A DNA stretch of 9,888 nucleotides from Nitratifractor sp964650685 (GCA_964650685.1 CAZYUW010000083.1:1-9888); one strand, 5' to 3'. Positions 1-6,294 are shown, counted from the stretch's first letter. Notes: generated by a model not told the origin, from the sequence alone. Numbers and translations: made by a program.

Positions 1-112
1 AATATCCTGCAAATGTAAAATGTGCGCAGATCCATTTTCTACCTGTTTTTTAGATGCTTCTCAGCTTTGTAGGGTATCATTACAGCTCAAAATACCAATC
101 AGGAGGTCAAGT

Positions 113-382
113 ATGGCTTTGGATTCGGCGAAAAAACAAGAAATTATCGCTAAATTCGGCAGAAGCGAGAACGATACCGGTTCCGCTGAGGTGCAGATAG
201 CGCTTTTGAGCGAAAGAATATCCAATCTGACCGAACACCTTAAAAACAACAAGAAAGATCACTCGTCAAGATTGGGGCTTTTGAAGCTGGTAGGTCAAAG
301 ACGAAGATTGCTTCGATATCTCCACAAAAGCGATTACAATCGATATATCGCTATCAAAGAGGCACTCGGTATAAGAAACTGA
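113..382 (+). CDS. rpsO: 30S ribosomal protein S15
   Basis: Ribosomal protein S15 binds 16S rRNA in the central domain and is an early assembly protein of the 30S platform; it also contributes to a bridge to the 50S subunit. The 89-residue product has the usual family length. It shows the S15 hallmarks: an N-terminal helix, the Gly-Ser-Ala-Glu-Val-Gln stretch near residues 22-27, the His-Ser-Arg-Leu-Gly-Leu segment in the middle, and the basic Gln-Arg-Arg-Arg-Leu-Leu-Arg-Tyr-Leu segment. The ATG at 113 was chosen because AGGAGG at 101-106 sits 6 bases upstream and the protein then begins as S15 normally does; the reading frame is open further upstream, but that extension has no family match. 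A TATCAT at 75-80 is a possible -10 box, without a clear -35. The 3' end of the gene forms part of a terminator stem. Confidence 0.97.
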   Translation: MALDSAKKQEIIAKFGRSENDTGSAEVQIALLSERISNLTEHLKNNKKDHSSRLGLLKLVGQRRRLLRYLHKSDYNRYIAIKEALGIRN

Positions 383-393
383 GCACCTCTTTT
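358..393 (+). terminator. Rho-independent terminator overlapping the 3' end of rpsO
   Basis: Bases 358-369 pair with 379-390. The stem has five outer pairs, a two-base internal mismatch, and five inner pairs including one G-U. The loop has 9 bases and four T residues follow (390-393); A residues before the stem can pair with these T residues. The stop codon TGA (380-382) lies inside the 3' arm, so the terminator is built partly from coding sequence. It is of moderate strength because of the mismatch and short T run. Confidence 0.5.
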
Positions 394-680
394 CGGGGAC
401 ACCTTCTACTTTAGTTATCCCGGTAATTTCTCTTTCATCAAATGGTGGAGATCTCCATACTCTATTCTGATCAAGCCTGTTTTACAGACAATATTCAAAA
501 AATTTGCGATAAATCTGTCTCTGTCAATTTTATCATATCAGAAATATAACCGCCGCGCGTATACGATTATCTTGTATTGTCCACAGTATCGATTGCTATG
601 AGATATAATTGAACTAAATATACTTATAAAAATTGATATATAACGACTAAAGAAATATAAAAAAATACATTGATTTACGC
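383..680. other. AT-rich intergenic gap between rpsO and the grpE promoter
   Basis: This stretch contains no open frame with a ribosome-binding site and no recognisable RNA gene. It becomes very AT-rich from about 590 onwards, which may act as an upstream promoter element or as bent DNA for the grpE promoter. A 12-bp palindrome centred on AGATCT lies at 446-457, and a TATAAT at 604-609 lacks a credible -35 partner. In many Campylobacterota hrcA lies directly upstream of grpE; no hrcA is visible here. Confidence 0.5.
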
Positions 681-700
681 TTGACAAAAAACTACTCAAT
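680..700 (+). promoter_or_regulatory. HAIR-like (HspR operator-like) inverted repeat overlapping the grpE -35
   Basis: The sequence reads CTTGACA, then seven bases, then ACTCAAT. The HspR-associated inverted repeat (HAIR) consensus is CTTGAGT-N7-ACTCAAG, so the spacing is exact and 11 of 14 arm positions match. The left arm overlaps the -35 hexamer, and TTGACA alone explains part of that match; the right arm (six of seven positions) is the independent evidence. A repressor bound here would cover the promoter spacer. HspR control of grpE-dnaK is known in Helicobacter and Campylobacter; its action here is inferred. Confidence 0.4.
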
Positions 701-710
701 TGAATATAAT
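681..710 (+). promoter_or_regulatory. Sigma-70 promoter of grpE-dnaK
   Basis: TTGACA at 681-686 and TATAAT at 705-710 both match the consensus exactly and are separated by 18 bases. The predicted start of transcription is near 717, giving a leader of roughly 28 bases before the grpE ATG at 745. A full-consensus promoter directly upstream of grpE suggests that grpE is the first gene of its unit. The spacer contains the palindrome TCAATTGA (696-703). Confidence 0.8.
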
Positions 711-744
711 AGCACCGTTACACTTTTTGAAGTGAGGTAAATAT

Positions 745-1344
745 ATGGGAAAAGAGAAGAAAGAAGAGATCACAAGAGAGAGTGCGGGCGTAGAAAAGGA
801 ATCCGCAAAAGAAAAAATAGCGAAAGAGTCTTCCGCTGGGGATGCCTCGGCCGAAAAGTCCGATAAAACCATTTGCGAAGAGGAGCTTGAGAAGTGCAAA
901 GAGGAGCTTGCTTCGTTTGAAGACAGATATCTGAGGGCGCATGCGGATTTCGAAAATATGAAAAAGAGGCTTGAGAAAGACAAGGCTATGGCGGTCGCTT
1001 TTGCCAATGAAAGTTTTGCCGAAGACCTGCTCAGTATCATTGATTCGTTCGAAAGCGCTCTGGTATCAATGGATCAGATGGAAGAAGACGATATTTCACA
1101 TGACGCTGTATCAAAAATCAAAGAGGGGGTCACATTAACCTACGAGCAGATGCTCAAGGTACTCAAGAAGCATGGAGTGGAGGAGATAGCCAACGAAGGT
1201 GTATTCGATCCTTATGTGCATCAGGTCGTCCAGCAGCTCGACAGTGATGAGCACGAGAGTGGTGAGATCGTTCAGGTACTCCAGAAGGGCTACAAACTCA
1301 GAGATCGTGTTCTCAGGCCATCAGTGGTGTGTACGAAAAAATGA
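745..1344 (+). CDS. grpE: Nucleotide exchange factor GrpE
   Basis: GrpE is the cytoplasmic exchange factor that releases ADP from DnaK, resetting the Hsp70 cycle, and it also acts as a thermosensor. The 199-residue product starts with a charged Lys/Glu/Ser-rich segment (about 1-42) that is probably disordered. A long helical, coiled-coil dimerisation region follows (about 43-100), then a helical bundle and the C-terminal beta-wing domain. The family signature is clear at 182-195, reading Gly-Tyr-Lys-Leu-Arg-Asp-Arg-Val-Leu-Arg-Pro-Ser-Val-Val. The ATG at 745 has GAGG at 734-737, 7 bases upstream. dnaK follows after 94 bases, a wide gap that holds a palindrome and a possible internal promoter. 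hrcA, often found upstream of grpE in this phylum, is absent here. Confidence 0.97.
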   Translation: MGKEKKEEITRESAGVEKESAKEKIAKESSAGDASAEKSDKTICEEELEKCKEELASFEDRYLRAHADFENMKKRLEKDKAMAVAFANESFAEDLLSIIDSFESALVSMDQMEEDDISHDAVSKIKEGVTLTYEQMLKVLKKHGVEEIANEGVFDPYVHQVVQQLDSDEHESGEIVQVLQKGYKLRDRVLRPSVVCTKK

Positions 1345-1350
1345 ATTAAA

Positions 1351-1364
1351 GCAACCTAGGTTGC
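1351..1364. repeat. Perfect 14-bp palindrome in the grpE-dnaK gap
   Basis: GCAACCTAGGTTGC is a perfect palindrome lying seven bases after the grpE stop codon. As DNA it could bind a dimeric regulator. As RNA it can fold into a 5-bp stem with a CUAG tetraloop. No T run follows, so it is not an intrinsic terminator. A TATAAT lies 22 bases downstream. It could protect or process the transcript between grpE and dnaK, or act as an operator; the sequence does not decide between these. Confidence 0.6.
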
Positions 1365-1386
1365 GATGTGTGAGCGACAAAGAGCC

Positions 1387-1392
1387 TATAAT
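1387..1392 (+). promoter_or_regulatory. Possible internal -10 box before dnaK
   Basis: TATAAT occurs 46 bases before the dnaK start codon. No good -35 hexamer is seen at normal spacing; the nearest candidate, TTGCGA at 1361-1366, belongs to the palindrome and lies 20 bases away. Campylobacterota sigma-70 promoters often lack a conserved -35, so an internal start that raises DnaK above GrpE is plausible but unproven. Confidence 0.3.
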
Positions 1393-1438
1393 GCGTCGAG
1401 AAGAAATAAAAACAACAATATCATGAAAAGGAGAAGAG

Positions 1439-3319
1439 ATGAGTAAACCAATAGGAATAGATCTGGGTACCACGAACTCGGCTATGGCCGTATACGAAAA
1501 CGCAGAAGCGAAAATCATACTCAACAAAGAGGGTAAAAACACCACCCCTTCTGTAGTGGCTTTCACCGACAAGGGAGAGGTGCTGGTAGGTGATCCGGCA
1601 AAACGCCAGATGGTTACCAACCCCGAAAAGACTGTCTACTCAGTCAAGCGTATCATGGGTCTGATGTGCAACGAAGAGAAAGCCAAAGAGGCCAAAGAGA
1701 GGCTCCCTTATCATGTGACCGACAAAAACGGAGCGTGCGCTATAGAGATAGATGGCAAGATATATACTCCACAGGAGATATCCGCCAAGATCCTGATGAA
1801 ACTCAAGGAGGATGCCGAGGCGTATCTCGGGGCACCGGTTACGGATGCGGTCATAACGGTTCCGGCATACTTCAACGATGCACAGAGAAAAGCAACGAAA
1901 GAGGCCGGTACGATAGCCGGCCTTAATGTGTTGAGGATTATAAATGAACCGACATCGGCCGCGCTCGCGTACGGACTGGATAAAAAAGAGAGCGAGAATA
2001 TAGCCGTTTATGATCTGGGAGGCGGTACATTCGATGTTACGATACTGGAGACCGGAGATGGAGTTGTAGAGGTTCTCTCTACAGGCGGAGATGCGTTTCT
2101 CGGTGGAGACGATTTCGACAACCGTGTCATAGACTATATCGTGGATGAGTTCAAAAAGGAAAATGGTATAGATCTTAAAGCCGATATCATGGCGTTGCAG
2201 AGATTGAAAGAGGCTGCGGAAAACGCCAAAAAAGAGCTTTCAGCCGCAAATGAGACCGAGGTCAATCTGCCGTTTATTACAGCTGACGCCAGCGGACCAA
2301 AGCATCTGGTGATGAAGTTGACCAGGGCCAAATTCGAGTCCCTGATAGAGGATCTCGTCGAAAAAACCGTCAAGAAAATTGACGAAGTTCTCAAAGAGTC
2401 CGGCTTGAGTAAAGGCGATATAAAAGAGGTTGTAATGGTTGGCGGTTCTACCCGTGTGCCGCTGGTACAGGAGAAGGTCAAATCTTATTTCGGCAAGGAG
2501 CTTAACAAGTCTGTCAACCCAGATGAGGTTGTGGGAATAGGCGCGGCAATACAGGGTGGTGTATTGACAGGAGATGTCAAAGATGTATTGCTGCTCGATG
2601 TGACTCCATTGAGCCTTGGTATAGAAACTTTGGGTGGAGTTACTACCAGGATCATAGAAAAAGGCACCACTATACCGGTCAAAAAATCGCAGATCTTCTC
2701 CACGGCGGAGGACAATCAGCCCGCAGTAAGCATACATGTCGTACAGGGAGAGCGCGAATTTGCCAAAGACAACAAGTCTCTGGGAATGTTTGAGCTCAGC
2801 GGTATACCGCCAGCGCCCAGAGGGGTTCCTCAGATAGAGGTGACATTCGATATAGACGCGAACGGTATTTTGACCGTAACGGCGATGGATAAAGCTACCG
2901 GCAAGTCTCAGGAGATCAAGATAACTGGCTCTTCTGGATTGAGCGAAGACGAGATCCAGAGAATGGTTCAGGATGCCGAGGCCCACAAAGCTGACGACCA
3001 GAAGAGAAAAGAGCTGGTCGAAGCCAAAAACCAGGCTGACGCGCTTGTACATCAGACCCGTAAGACTCTCGGAGAGCTGGGCGATAAAGTCGATCCAGGG
3101 CTGAAGTCCGAGATAGAGAAGGTCGCGGGCGAGGTCGAGGCTCTGGTCAAAGACGAGAACGCTACGAAAGAGCAGATAGACGCGAAGGTTGCCGAGCTCA
3201 ATACCCACAACCAGAAACTCGCTCAACAGGCTGCTTCTGCCCAGCAAGCCGGAGGCGAAAGCGCAGCTGGTTCCTCCAAGCCTTCGGACGATGATGTGAT
3301 CGACGCCGAAGTCGAGTGA
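1439..3319 (+). CDS. dnaK: Molecular chaperone DnaK (Hsp70)
   Basis: DnaK is the cytoplasmic Hsp70 ATPase that binds exposed hydrophobic peptides and folds or protects proteins together with DnaJ and GrpE. The 626 residues match the usual family length. All three Hsp70 signatures are present: Ile-Asp-Leu-Gly-Thr-Thr-Asn-Ser at 7-14, the phosphate-binding Tyr-Asp-Leu-Gly-Gly-Gly-Thr-Phe-Asp-Val segment from 191, and Val-Gly-Gly-Ser-Thr-Arg-Val-Pro from 334. The interdomain linker Val-Lys-Asp-Val-Leu-Leu-Leu-Asp lies at about 390-397. It is followed by the substrate-binding beta domain, the helical lid, an Ala/Gln/Gly-rich tail and the acidic C-terminus Asp-Asp-Asp-Val-Ile-Asp-Ala-Glu-Val-Glu. 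AAGGAG at 1428-1433 is 5 bases before the ATG. dnaJ is not next to it; a strong terminator closes the unit. Confidence 0.99.
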   Translation: MSKPIGIDLGTTNSAMAVYENAEAKIILNKEGKNTTPSVVAFTDKGEVLVGDPAKRQMVTNPEKTVYSVKRIMGLMCNEEKAKEAKERLPYHVTDKNGACAIEIDGKIYTPQEISAKILMKLKEDAEAYLGAPVTDAVITVPAYFNDAQRKATKEAGTIAGLNVLRIINEPTSAALAYGLDKKESENIAVYDLGGGTFDVTILETGDGVVEVLSTGGDAFLGGDDFDNRVIDYIVDEFKKENGIDLKADIMALQRLKEAAENAKKELSAANETEVNLPFITADASGPKHLVMKLTRAKFESLIEDLVEKTVKKIDEVLKESGLSKGDIKEVVMVGGSTRVPLVQEKVKSYFGKELNKSVNPDEVVGIGAAIQGGVLTGDVKDVLLLDVTPLSLGIETLGGVTTRIIEKGTTIPVKKSQIFSTAEDNQPAVSIHVVQGEREFAKDNKSLGMFELSGIPPAPRGVPQIEVTFDIDANGILTVTAMDKATGKSQEIKITGSSGLSEDEIQRMVQDAEAHKADDQKRKELVEAKNQADALVHQTRKTLGELGDKVDPGLKSEIEKVAGEVEALVKDENATKEQIDAKVAELNTHNQKLAQQAASAQQAGGESAAGSSKPSDDDVIDAEVE

Positions 3320-3329
3320 CGATCATCAT

Positions 3330-3359
3330 AGCGGCCCACAGTGATGGGCTGCTTTTTTA
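3330..3359 (+). terminator. Rho-independent terminator after dnaK
   Basis: GCGGCCCA at 3331-3338 pairs with TGGGCTGC at 3345-3352, with one G-U pair and a 6-base loop. A3330 and T3353 can extend the stem. Six T residues follow (3353-3358). It lies just after the dnaK stop and should end the grpE-dnaK transcript. Confidence 0.9.
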
Positions 3360-3479
3360 TATCTCTCGATATTTCTGTTTTTCTTTCTCTTTGATATATT
3401 TTCAAGTCAACACTTCCAAAGACGGTAAAATTCATCTGTTGTCATTTTTTTTATGATATATACGGTGGAGGACTTCAGG

Positions 3480-5114
3480 TTGAAAAACTCTTTTTTGAAA
3501 ATATTGATAACTGTTTCGCTGTCACTTTATGCATGCATGGCCAAAGATGCTCTGAAGATAGCCAGTTGGAATGTCGAAAATCTTTTCGATATGGTAAAAG
3601 ATGGCAGTGAATATGAGGAGTATATTCCGGGTAGACACAACTGGAATGGGGCTATGCTGGAGAAAAAGCTGGCCAACATTTCACAGGTGATATGCGATCT
3701 GGATGCAGATGTAATAGGACTTCAAGAGATTGAGAACGACAATGTTCTGCATAGATTGCAGAGCTTTCTCGAAAGGGTGGGGTGTGCATACCCCTATAGG
3801 GCTGTAACTTCTGCCAGAGATACGCCCGTTCATGTAGCGGTTCTCTCTCGTGTGCCGATCGCGTCCAAAAAAGAACTGCCGGTGAGATACTCGGGCGGAT
3901 ACCGCTCCATTCTGGAGATCACTCTCAAGGCGGATCCGGGCTTGAAAATATTTGTCAATCACTGGAGATCCAAGGCTGCACCGGAGAGTGAAAGGGTGAT
4001 ATATGCCAAAGCACTTGCTTCCAGAATCGAGCGTTTGCCCGTCGGAAGTGAATATATACTCATAGGGGACTTCAACAGTGATTACGACGAGTATCGCACA
4101 ATGGAGTCCAGGCATAACGATACTGACGGTCTGGCCGGTATCAATCAGATACTGGGTACATCTTTGGGCGATGGAGAACTTCTGCGCGCAAGAGATATGA
4201 AAAATCCATGTCCTCAGTCCCTATGTCACTACAATCTGTGGCTGGAGATAGAACCTTTCCGCAGATGGAGTCACAACTTCTTCGGAGACAAAGAGGCGAT
4301 AGACGCGATACTTCTGCCTCCATCTCTGTTCGACGGAGCGGGCTGGGAGTATAAGGTCGGATCGTTTGGTGTTTTCGCTCCACGATATCTTTTTGGAAGA
4401 CACGGTGAGATCAGGAGATGGAGACTCGATCATGGCAAACATAAAGGTAGAGGTTTTTCCGATCATCTTCCTGTATATGCGACTTTTACAAAAAAAGATG
4501 GCAATCTTCTCTCGGGTATACTCTCATATTTCAAAAGCGACAAAAACGATACTGTCGACAACGAAGCGAAAGCTCATCATAGCAAGAGTGTGGCTGTCCG
4601 GGATATTTTCAAAATCCCAAAGACGAAGTATCCTTTTCTGCTCGAAGGGGCGACAGTCCTGTTCAAAAGAGGCAAAAGCGCCATAGTGGTACAAAAAGGT
4701 TCCAGGGATGCGATATTGCTTTATGGATGTGCGGCTTCTCTGAGAGAGGGCGGCATATACGATCTCAGGATAGAAAAGACCAGACGATACAAAGGGATGC
4801 CGGAAGTAAGCGATCTGGAGATCGTTCGCCGCAAGGGCAGTACGGATATCTCGTCGTATATAGAGGTTTTCGACGAAAAGCGCATGGCTTCCGGAGCCTA
4901 TGGGGTATCCGAAGTGGTATCGGAAATAAAGGGTATCTATCGAAAAGGAAAAGTGCATATCGGAAACAACTCTTTCAGGCTTTTTTTCAAAAAAAAGAGA
5001 TGGATACCAGCCGACGGCTCCTATATAATCGTACATAGAGCCCAAATAGGATATTATAAAAACCACAAAGAACTTGTCGTGTGGTCAGACAGGGATTTTG
5101 AGATCAGGGAGTAG
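3480..5114 (+). CDS. Probably exported endonuclease/exonuclease/phosphatase-family protein with C-terminal OB-like domains
   Basis: The N-terminal part is an endonuclease/exonuclease/phosphatase (EEP) fold, a metal-dependent phosphodiesterase family. Starting from TTG at 3480 the protein has 544 residues. All expected active-site elements are visible: Trp-Asn (Asn31), Leu-Gln-Glu (Glu83), Val-Asn-His-Trp (His161), Gly-Asp-Phe-Asn (Asp197, Asn199), Ile-Asp-Ala (Asp285) and Ser-Asp-His (Asp338, His339). The TTG is preferred because GGAGG at 3467-3471 lies 8 bases before it, and the product then begins with a short basic end, a hydrophobic stretch and a likely signal-peptidase site after Ala21. 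An in-frame ATG at 3453 has no ribosome-binding site. Residues about 384-450 resemble the OB-fold of extracellular nucleases (a Gly-Ala-Thr-Val start, then Tyr-Lys-Gly-Met-Pro-Glu-Val), and about 477-542 may be a second, diverged copy. The substrate is not known: nucleic acid is likely, but a phospholipid or phosphoester is possible. hemJ follows after 2 bases. Confidence 0.85.
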   Translation: MKNSFLKILITVSLSLYACMAKDALKIASWNVENLFDMVKDGSEYEEYIPGRHNWNGAMLEKKLANISQVICDLDADVIGLQEIENDNVLHRLQSFLERVGCAYPYRAVTSARDTPVHVAVLSRVPIASKKELPVRYSGGYRSILEITLKADPGLKIFVNHWRSKAAPESERVIYAKALASRIERLPVGSEYILIGDFNSDYDEYRTMESRHNDTDGLAGINQILGTSLGDGELLRARDMKNPCPQSLCHYNLWLEIEPFRRWSHNFFGDKEAIDAILLPPSLFDGAGWEYKVGSFGVFAPRYLFGRHGEIRRWRLDHGKHKGRGFSDHLPVYATFTKKDGNLLSGILSYFKSDKNDTVDNEAKAHHSKSVAVRDIFKIPKTKYPFLLEGATVLFKRGKSAIVVQKGSRDAILLYGCAASLREGGIYDLRIEKTRRYKGMPEVSDLEIVRRKGSTDISSYIEVFDEKRMASGAYGVSEVVSEIKGIYRKGKVHIGNNSFRLFFKKKRWIPADGSYIIVHRAQIGYYKNHKELVVWSDRDFEIRE

Positions 5115-5116
5115 AT

Positions 5117-5548
5117 ATGGAGTACTATTTGTGGATATTGGCTTTTCATGTCATGAGTTTCGTCAGCTGGATGGCTATGCTGTTTTATCAGCCCAGACTC
5201 TATGTGTACCACAGCGAACATGCCGACAACAAAGGATTCGTAGAGGTCGTAAAGATACAGGAGTACAAACTCATCAAATACATAGGCAATCCCGCAATGT
5301 GGGCGACTATTTTGTCTGGAGCCGTCATGCTGTGGCTGAATCGTTCGATCTTAGACAGCGGATGGATATACGCAAAGATAGTATTTGTAGCGGTACTTTT
5401 TGCCTATCACTTCTCATTGGAGTTTCATAGAAAGAAGCTCGCTCTCGATCCATCGTTCAAGCCAGGCAAATTTTATCGTTTTTACAACGAAGTACCGACT
5501 CTTCTGATGATCGGCATAGTCATTTTCGTCGTAATCAAACCATTTTGA
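5117..5548 (+). CDS. hemJ: Protoporphyrinogen IX oxidase HemJ
   Basis: HemJ is the membrane protoporphyrinogen IX oxidase used by many bacteria that lack HemG or HemY; it makes protoporphyrin IX in the penultimate step of haem synthesis. The 143 residues match the family length. Four hydrophobic segments are seen (about 4-24, 58-75, 82-99 and 127-142). The N-terminal segment carries the conserved His11 and the Phe-Val-Ser-Trp-Met-Ala motif, followed by Gln-Pro-Arg-Leu-Tyr-Val-Tyr-His. The helix with Lys87 and the Tyr-His-Phe-Ser and Phe-Tyr-Arg-Phe-Tyr-Asn-Glu motifs also fit. The ATG is 2 bases after the nuclease stop, and the likely ribosome-binding site AGGGAG (5106-5111) lies inside the end of that gene, suggesting coupled translation. 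A terminator follows. Confidence 0.93.
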   Translation: MEYYLWILAFHVMSFVSWMAMLFYQPRLYVYHSEHADNKGFVEVVKIQEYKLIKYIGNPAMWATILSGAVMLWLNRSILDSGWIYAKIVFVAVLFAYHFSLEFHRKKLALDPSFKPGKFYRFYNEVPTLLMIGIVIFVVIKPF

Positions 5549-5554
5549 GGGCGC

Positions 5555-5587
5555 AGTCCCGCCTCTAACGGCGGTGACTCGTTTTTT
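5555..5587 (+). terminator. Rho-independent terminator after hemJ
   Basis: AGTC at 5555-5558 and CCGCC at 5559-5563 pair with GGCGG at 5570-5574 and GACT at 5576-5579. The single bulged T is at 5575 and the loop has 6 bases. After CG come six T residues (5582-5587). It ends the nuclease-hemJ transcript before the convergent DUF2853 gene. It looks one-directional, since no T run is found on the other strand. Confidence 0.85.
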
Positions 5588-5605
5588 ATCTGTCAGTGCC
5601 CGGCG

Positions 5606-5947
5606 TTATCCGTAGATGCTCTCTTTGCCAAACTTTTGTGCAAGTAGAGCGTAGAACAGGGCGCGAAACTTGTTGCGATTGTTCGATCCCATTTTCTCAC
5701 AAACCTCTTTTATGGCCGCATCCATCTCGTTATCGGAAAGATCCAGTCCCAGTTTTTTTATCAGATAGTTCTGCCTAACTCTGTCCAGTTCGGTCTTGTC
5801 CGAACACGATACCGTTTCCGTATCTTTTTTATAGATAGATGGTCCAAGTCCCTTTGTCACCTTGGCTATAAGCTCATCATCGAGCCCCAGTCCCAGTTTT
5901 TTGTTCTCTTCCGTATATTTGGAGATTTTGTCATCCAGAGCGCTCAT
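5606..5947 (-). CDS. DUF2853 family protein
   Basis: This small soluble protein of 113 residues closely fits the DUF2853 family, whose biochemical function is not established. Recognisable family features, in order, are an N-terminal Lys-Tyr helix, the motif Lys-Val-Thr-Lys-Gly-Leu-Gly-Pro-Ser-Ile-Tyr at about 29-39, Ser-Asp near 49-50, the Asn-Tyr-Leu-Ile-Lys-Lys-Leu-Gly-Leu segment at about 60-68, and the C-terminal Ser-Asn-Asn-Arg-Asn-Lys-Phe-Arg-Ala and Phe-Gly-Lys-Glu-Ser-Ile-Tyr motifs. No signal peptide or membrane segment is seen. AAAGGA lies 6 bases upstream of the ATG. It appears to be a single-gene unit: it converges on hemJ and has its own extended -10 promoter. Confidence 0.9.
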   Translation of the reverse strand: MSALDDKISKYTEENKKLGLGLDDELIAKVTKGLGPSIYKKDTETVSCSDKTELDRVRQNYLIKKLGLDLSDNEMDAAIKEVCEKMGSNNRNKFRALFYALLAQKFGKESIYG

Positions 5948-5981
5948 GGTATTTCCTTTCTTTTTTTGGATAGGATGGGTA

Positions 5982-5990
5982 ATTATAGCA
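5982..5990 (-). promoter_or_regulatory. Extended -10 promoter of the DUF2853 gene
   Basis: Read on the minus strand the site is TGCTATAAT, a perfect extended -10 element, 35 bases upstream of the start codon. A weak -35 (TTGTCC) lies about 19 bases further upstream. An extended -10 can work without a good -35. Confidence 0.6.
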
Positions 5991-6250
5991 TAGTTGTATA
6001 CTGTTTGGACAATTTGGAATATATTTAAATCGATTTTAATCTATTTTATTGGAAAATATATTATTATTATATATTATTATAAAAATAGTTCGTTTTGCGG
6101 TGTCGATATCGATCTGATAATCTGCAGATAGCCCATACATCGGTTGTTTTGTAAAGTAATTTTACGATTCGTGCCGAATATGATGCGGCACTGTGCAGAT
6201 ATCGTCACATTGTTTCAATCAAGTATGAATGTGGCGGATATCGTAAAATA
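5991..6250. other. Divergent intergenic region with AT-rich core
   Basis: Beyond the two promoters this region contains no supportable gene or RNA. It holds a very AT-rich stretch (about 6017-6088) with a short direct repeat, then short palindromes TCGATATCGA (6103-6112) and ATCTGCAGAT (6119-6128), and a small A/T hairpin, GTAAA...TTTAC, near 6151-6165. The AT-rich core lies well upstream of both promoters, so it may bend DNA or bind a nucleoid protein. Confidence 0.45.
6057..6080. repeat. 11-bp direct repeat of TATATTATTAT, two copies
   Basis: The 11-mer TATATTATTAT occurs at 6057-6067 and again at 6070-6080, two bases apart. It lies in a longer stretch that is almost free of G and C. It may be simple-sequence expansion or a nucleoid-protein or regulator site. 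Confidence 0.5.
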
Positions 6251-6259
6251 TGATACAAT
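6251..6259 (+). promoter_or_regulatory. Likely extended -10 promoter of the DUF2231 gene
   Basis: TGATACAAT is an extended -10 (TGn plus TACAAT) located 35 bases before the start codon at 6295. No clear -35 is seen. Transcription would begin near 6266, which rules out the in-frame ATG at 6250 and supports the start at 6295. Confidence 0.5.
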
Positions 6260-6294
6260 TCGCTATTTGTCGAAAACAAAAAAAGGATATAGAT

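Noticed and set aside
17..57. AAAATG/CATTTT stem near the left edge as a terminator of an upstream gene
   Set aside because: The stem is only six A/T-rich pairs with a 10-base loop, and the later T run is not next to it.
20..112. N-terminal extension of S15 from an upstream ATG
   Set aside because: S15 starts at 113 with an ideal AGGAGG. The upstream 31 residues have no family match and span a possible promoter.
604..609. TATAAT as promoter of a small RNA in the rpsO-grpE gap
   Set aside because: No -35 at normal spacing, no TGn extension and no terminator before the grpE promoter; TATAAT is expected by chance in such AT-rich DNA.
2240..3247. Long minus-strand open frame (335 codons) opposite dnaK
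   Set aside because: Long open frames opposite dnaK are a known by-product of its codon pattern. The translation has no recognisable domain, there is no start signal, and the plus strand is certain to code for DnaK.
4524..5066. Minus-strand open frame of 180 codons opposite the nuclease gene
   Set aside because: It lies wholly inside a well-supported gene, has no ribosome-binding site, and its composition looks like a reverse-strand shadow.
6105..6244. Three copies of GATATCG as a possible operator
   Set aside because: GATATC and similar words are frequent throughout this window, including in coding regions, so three copies are not notable.
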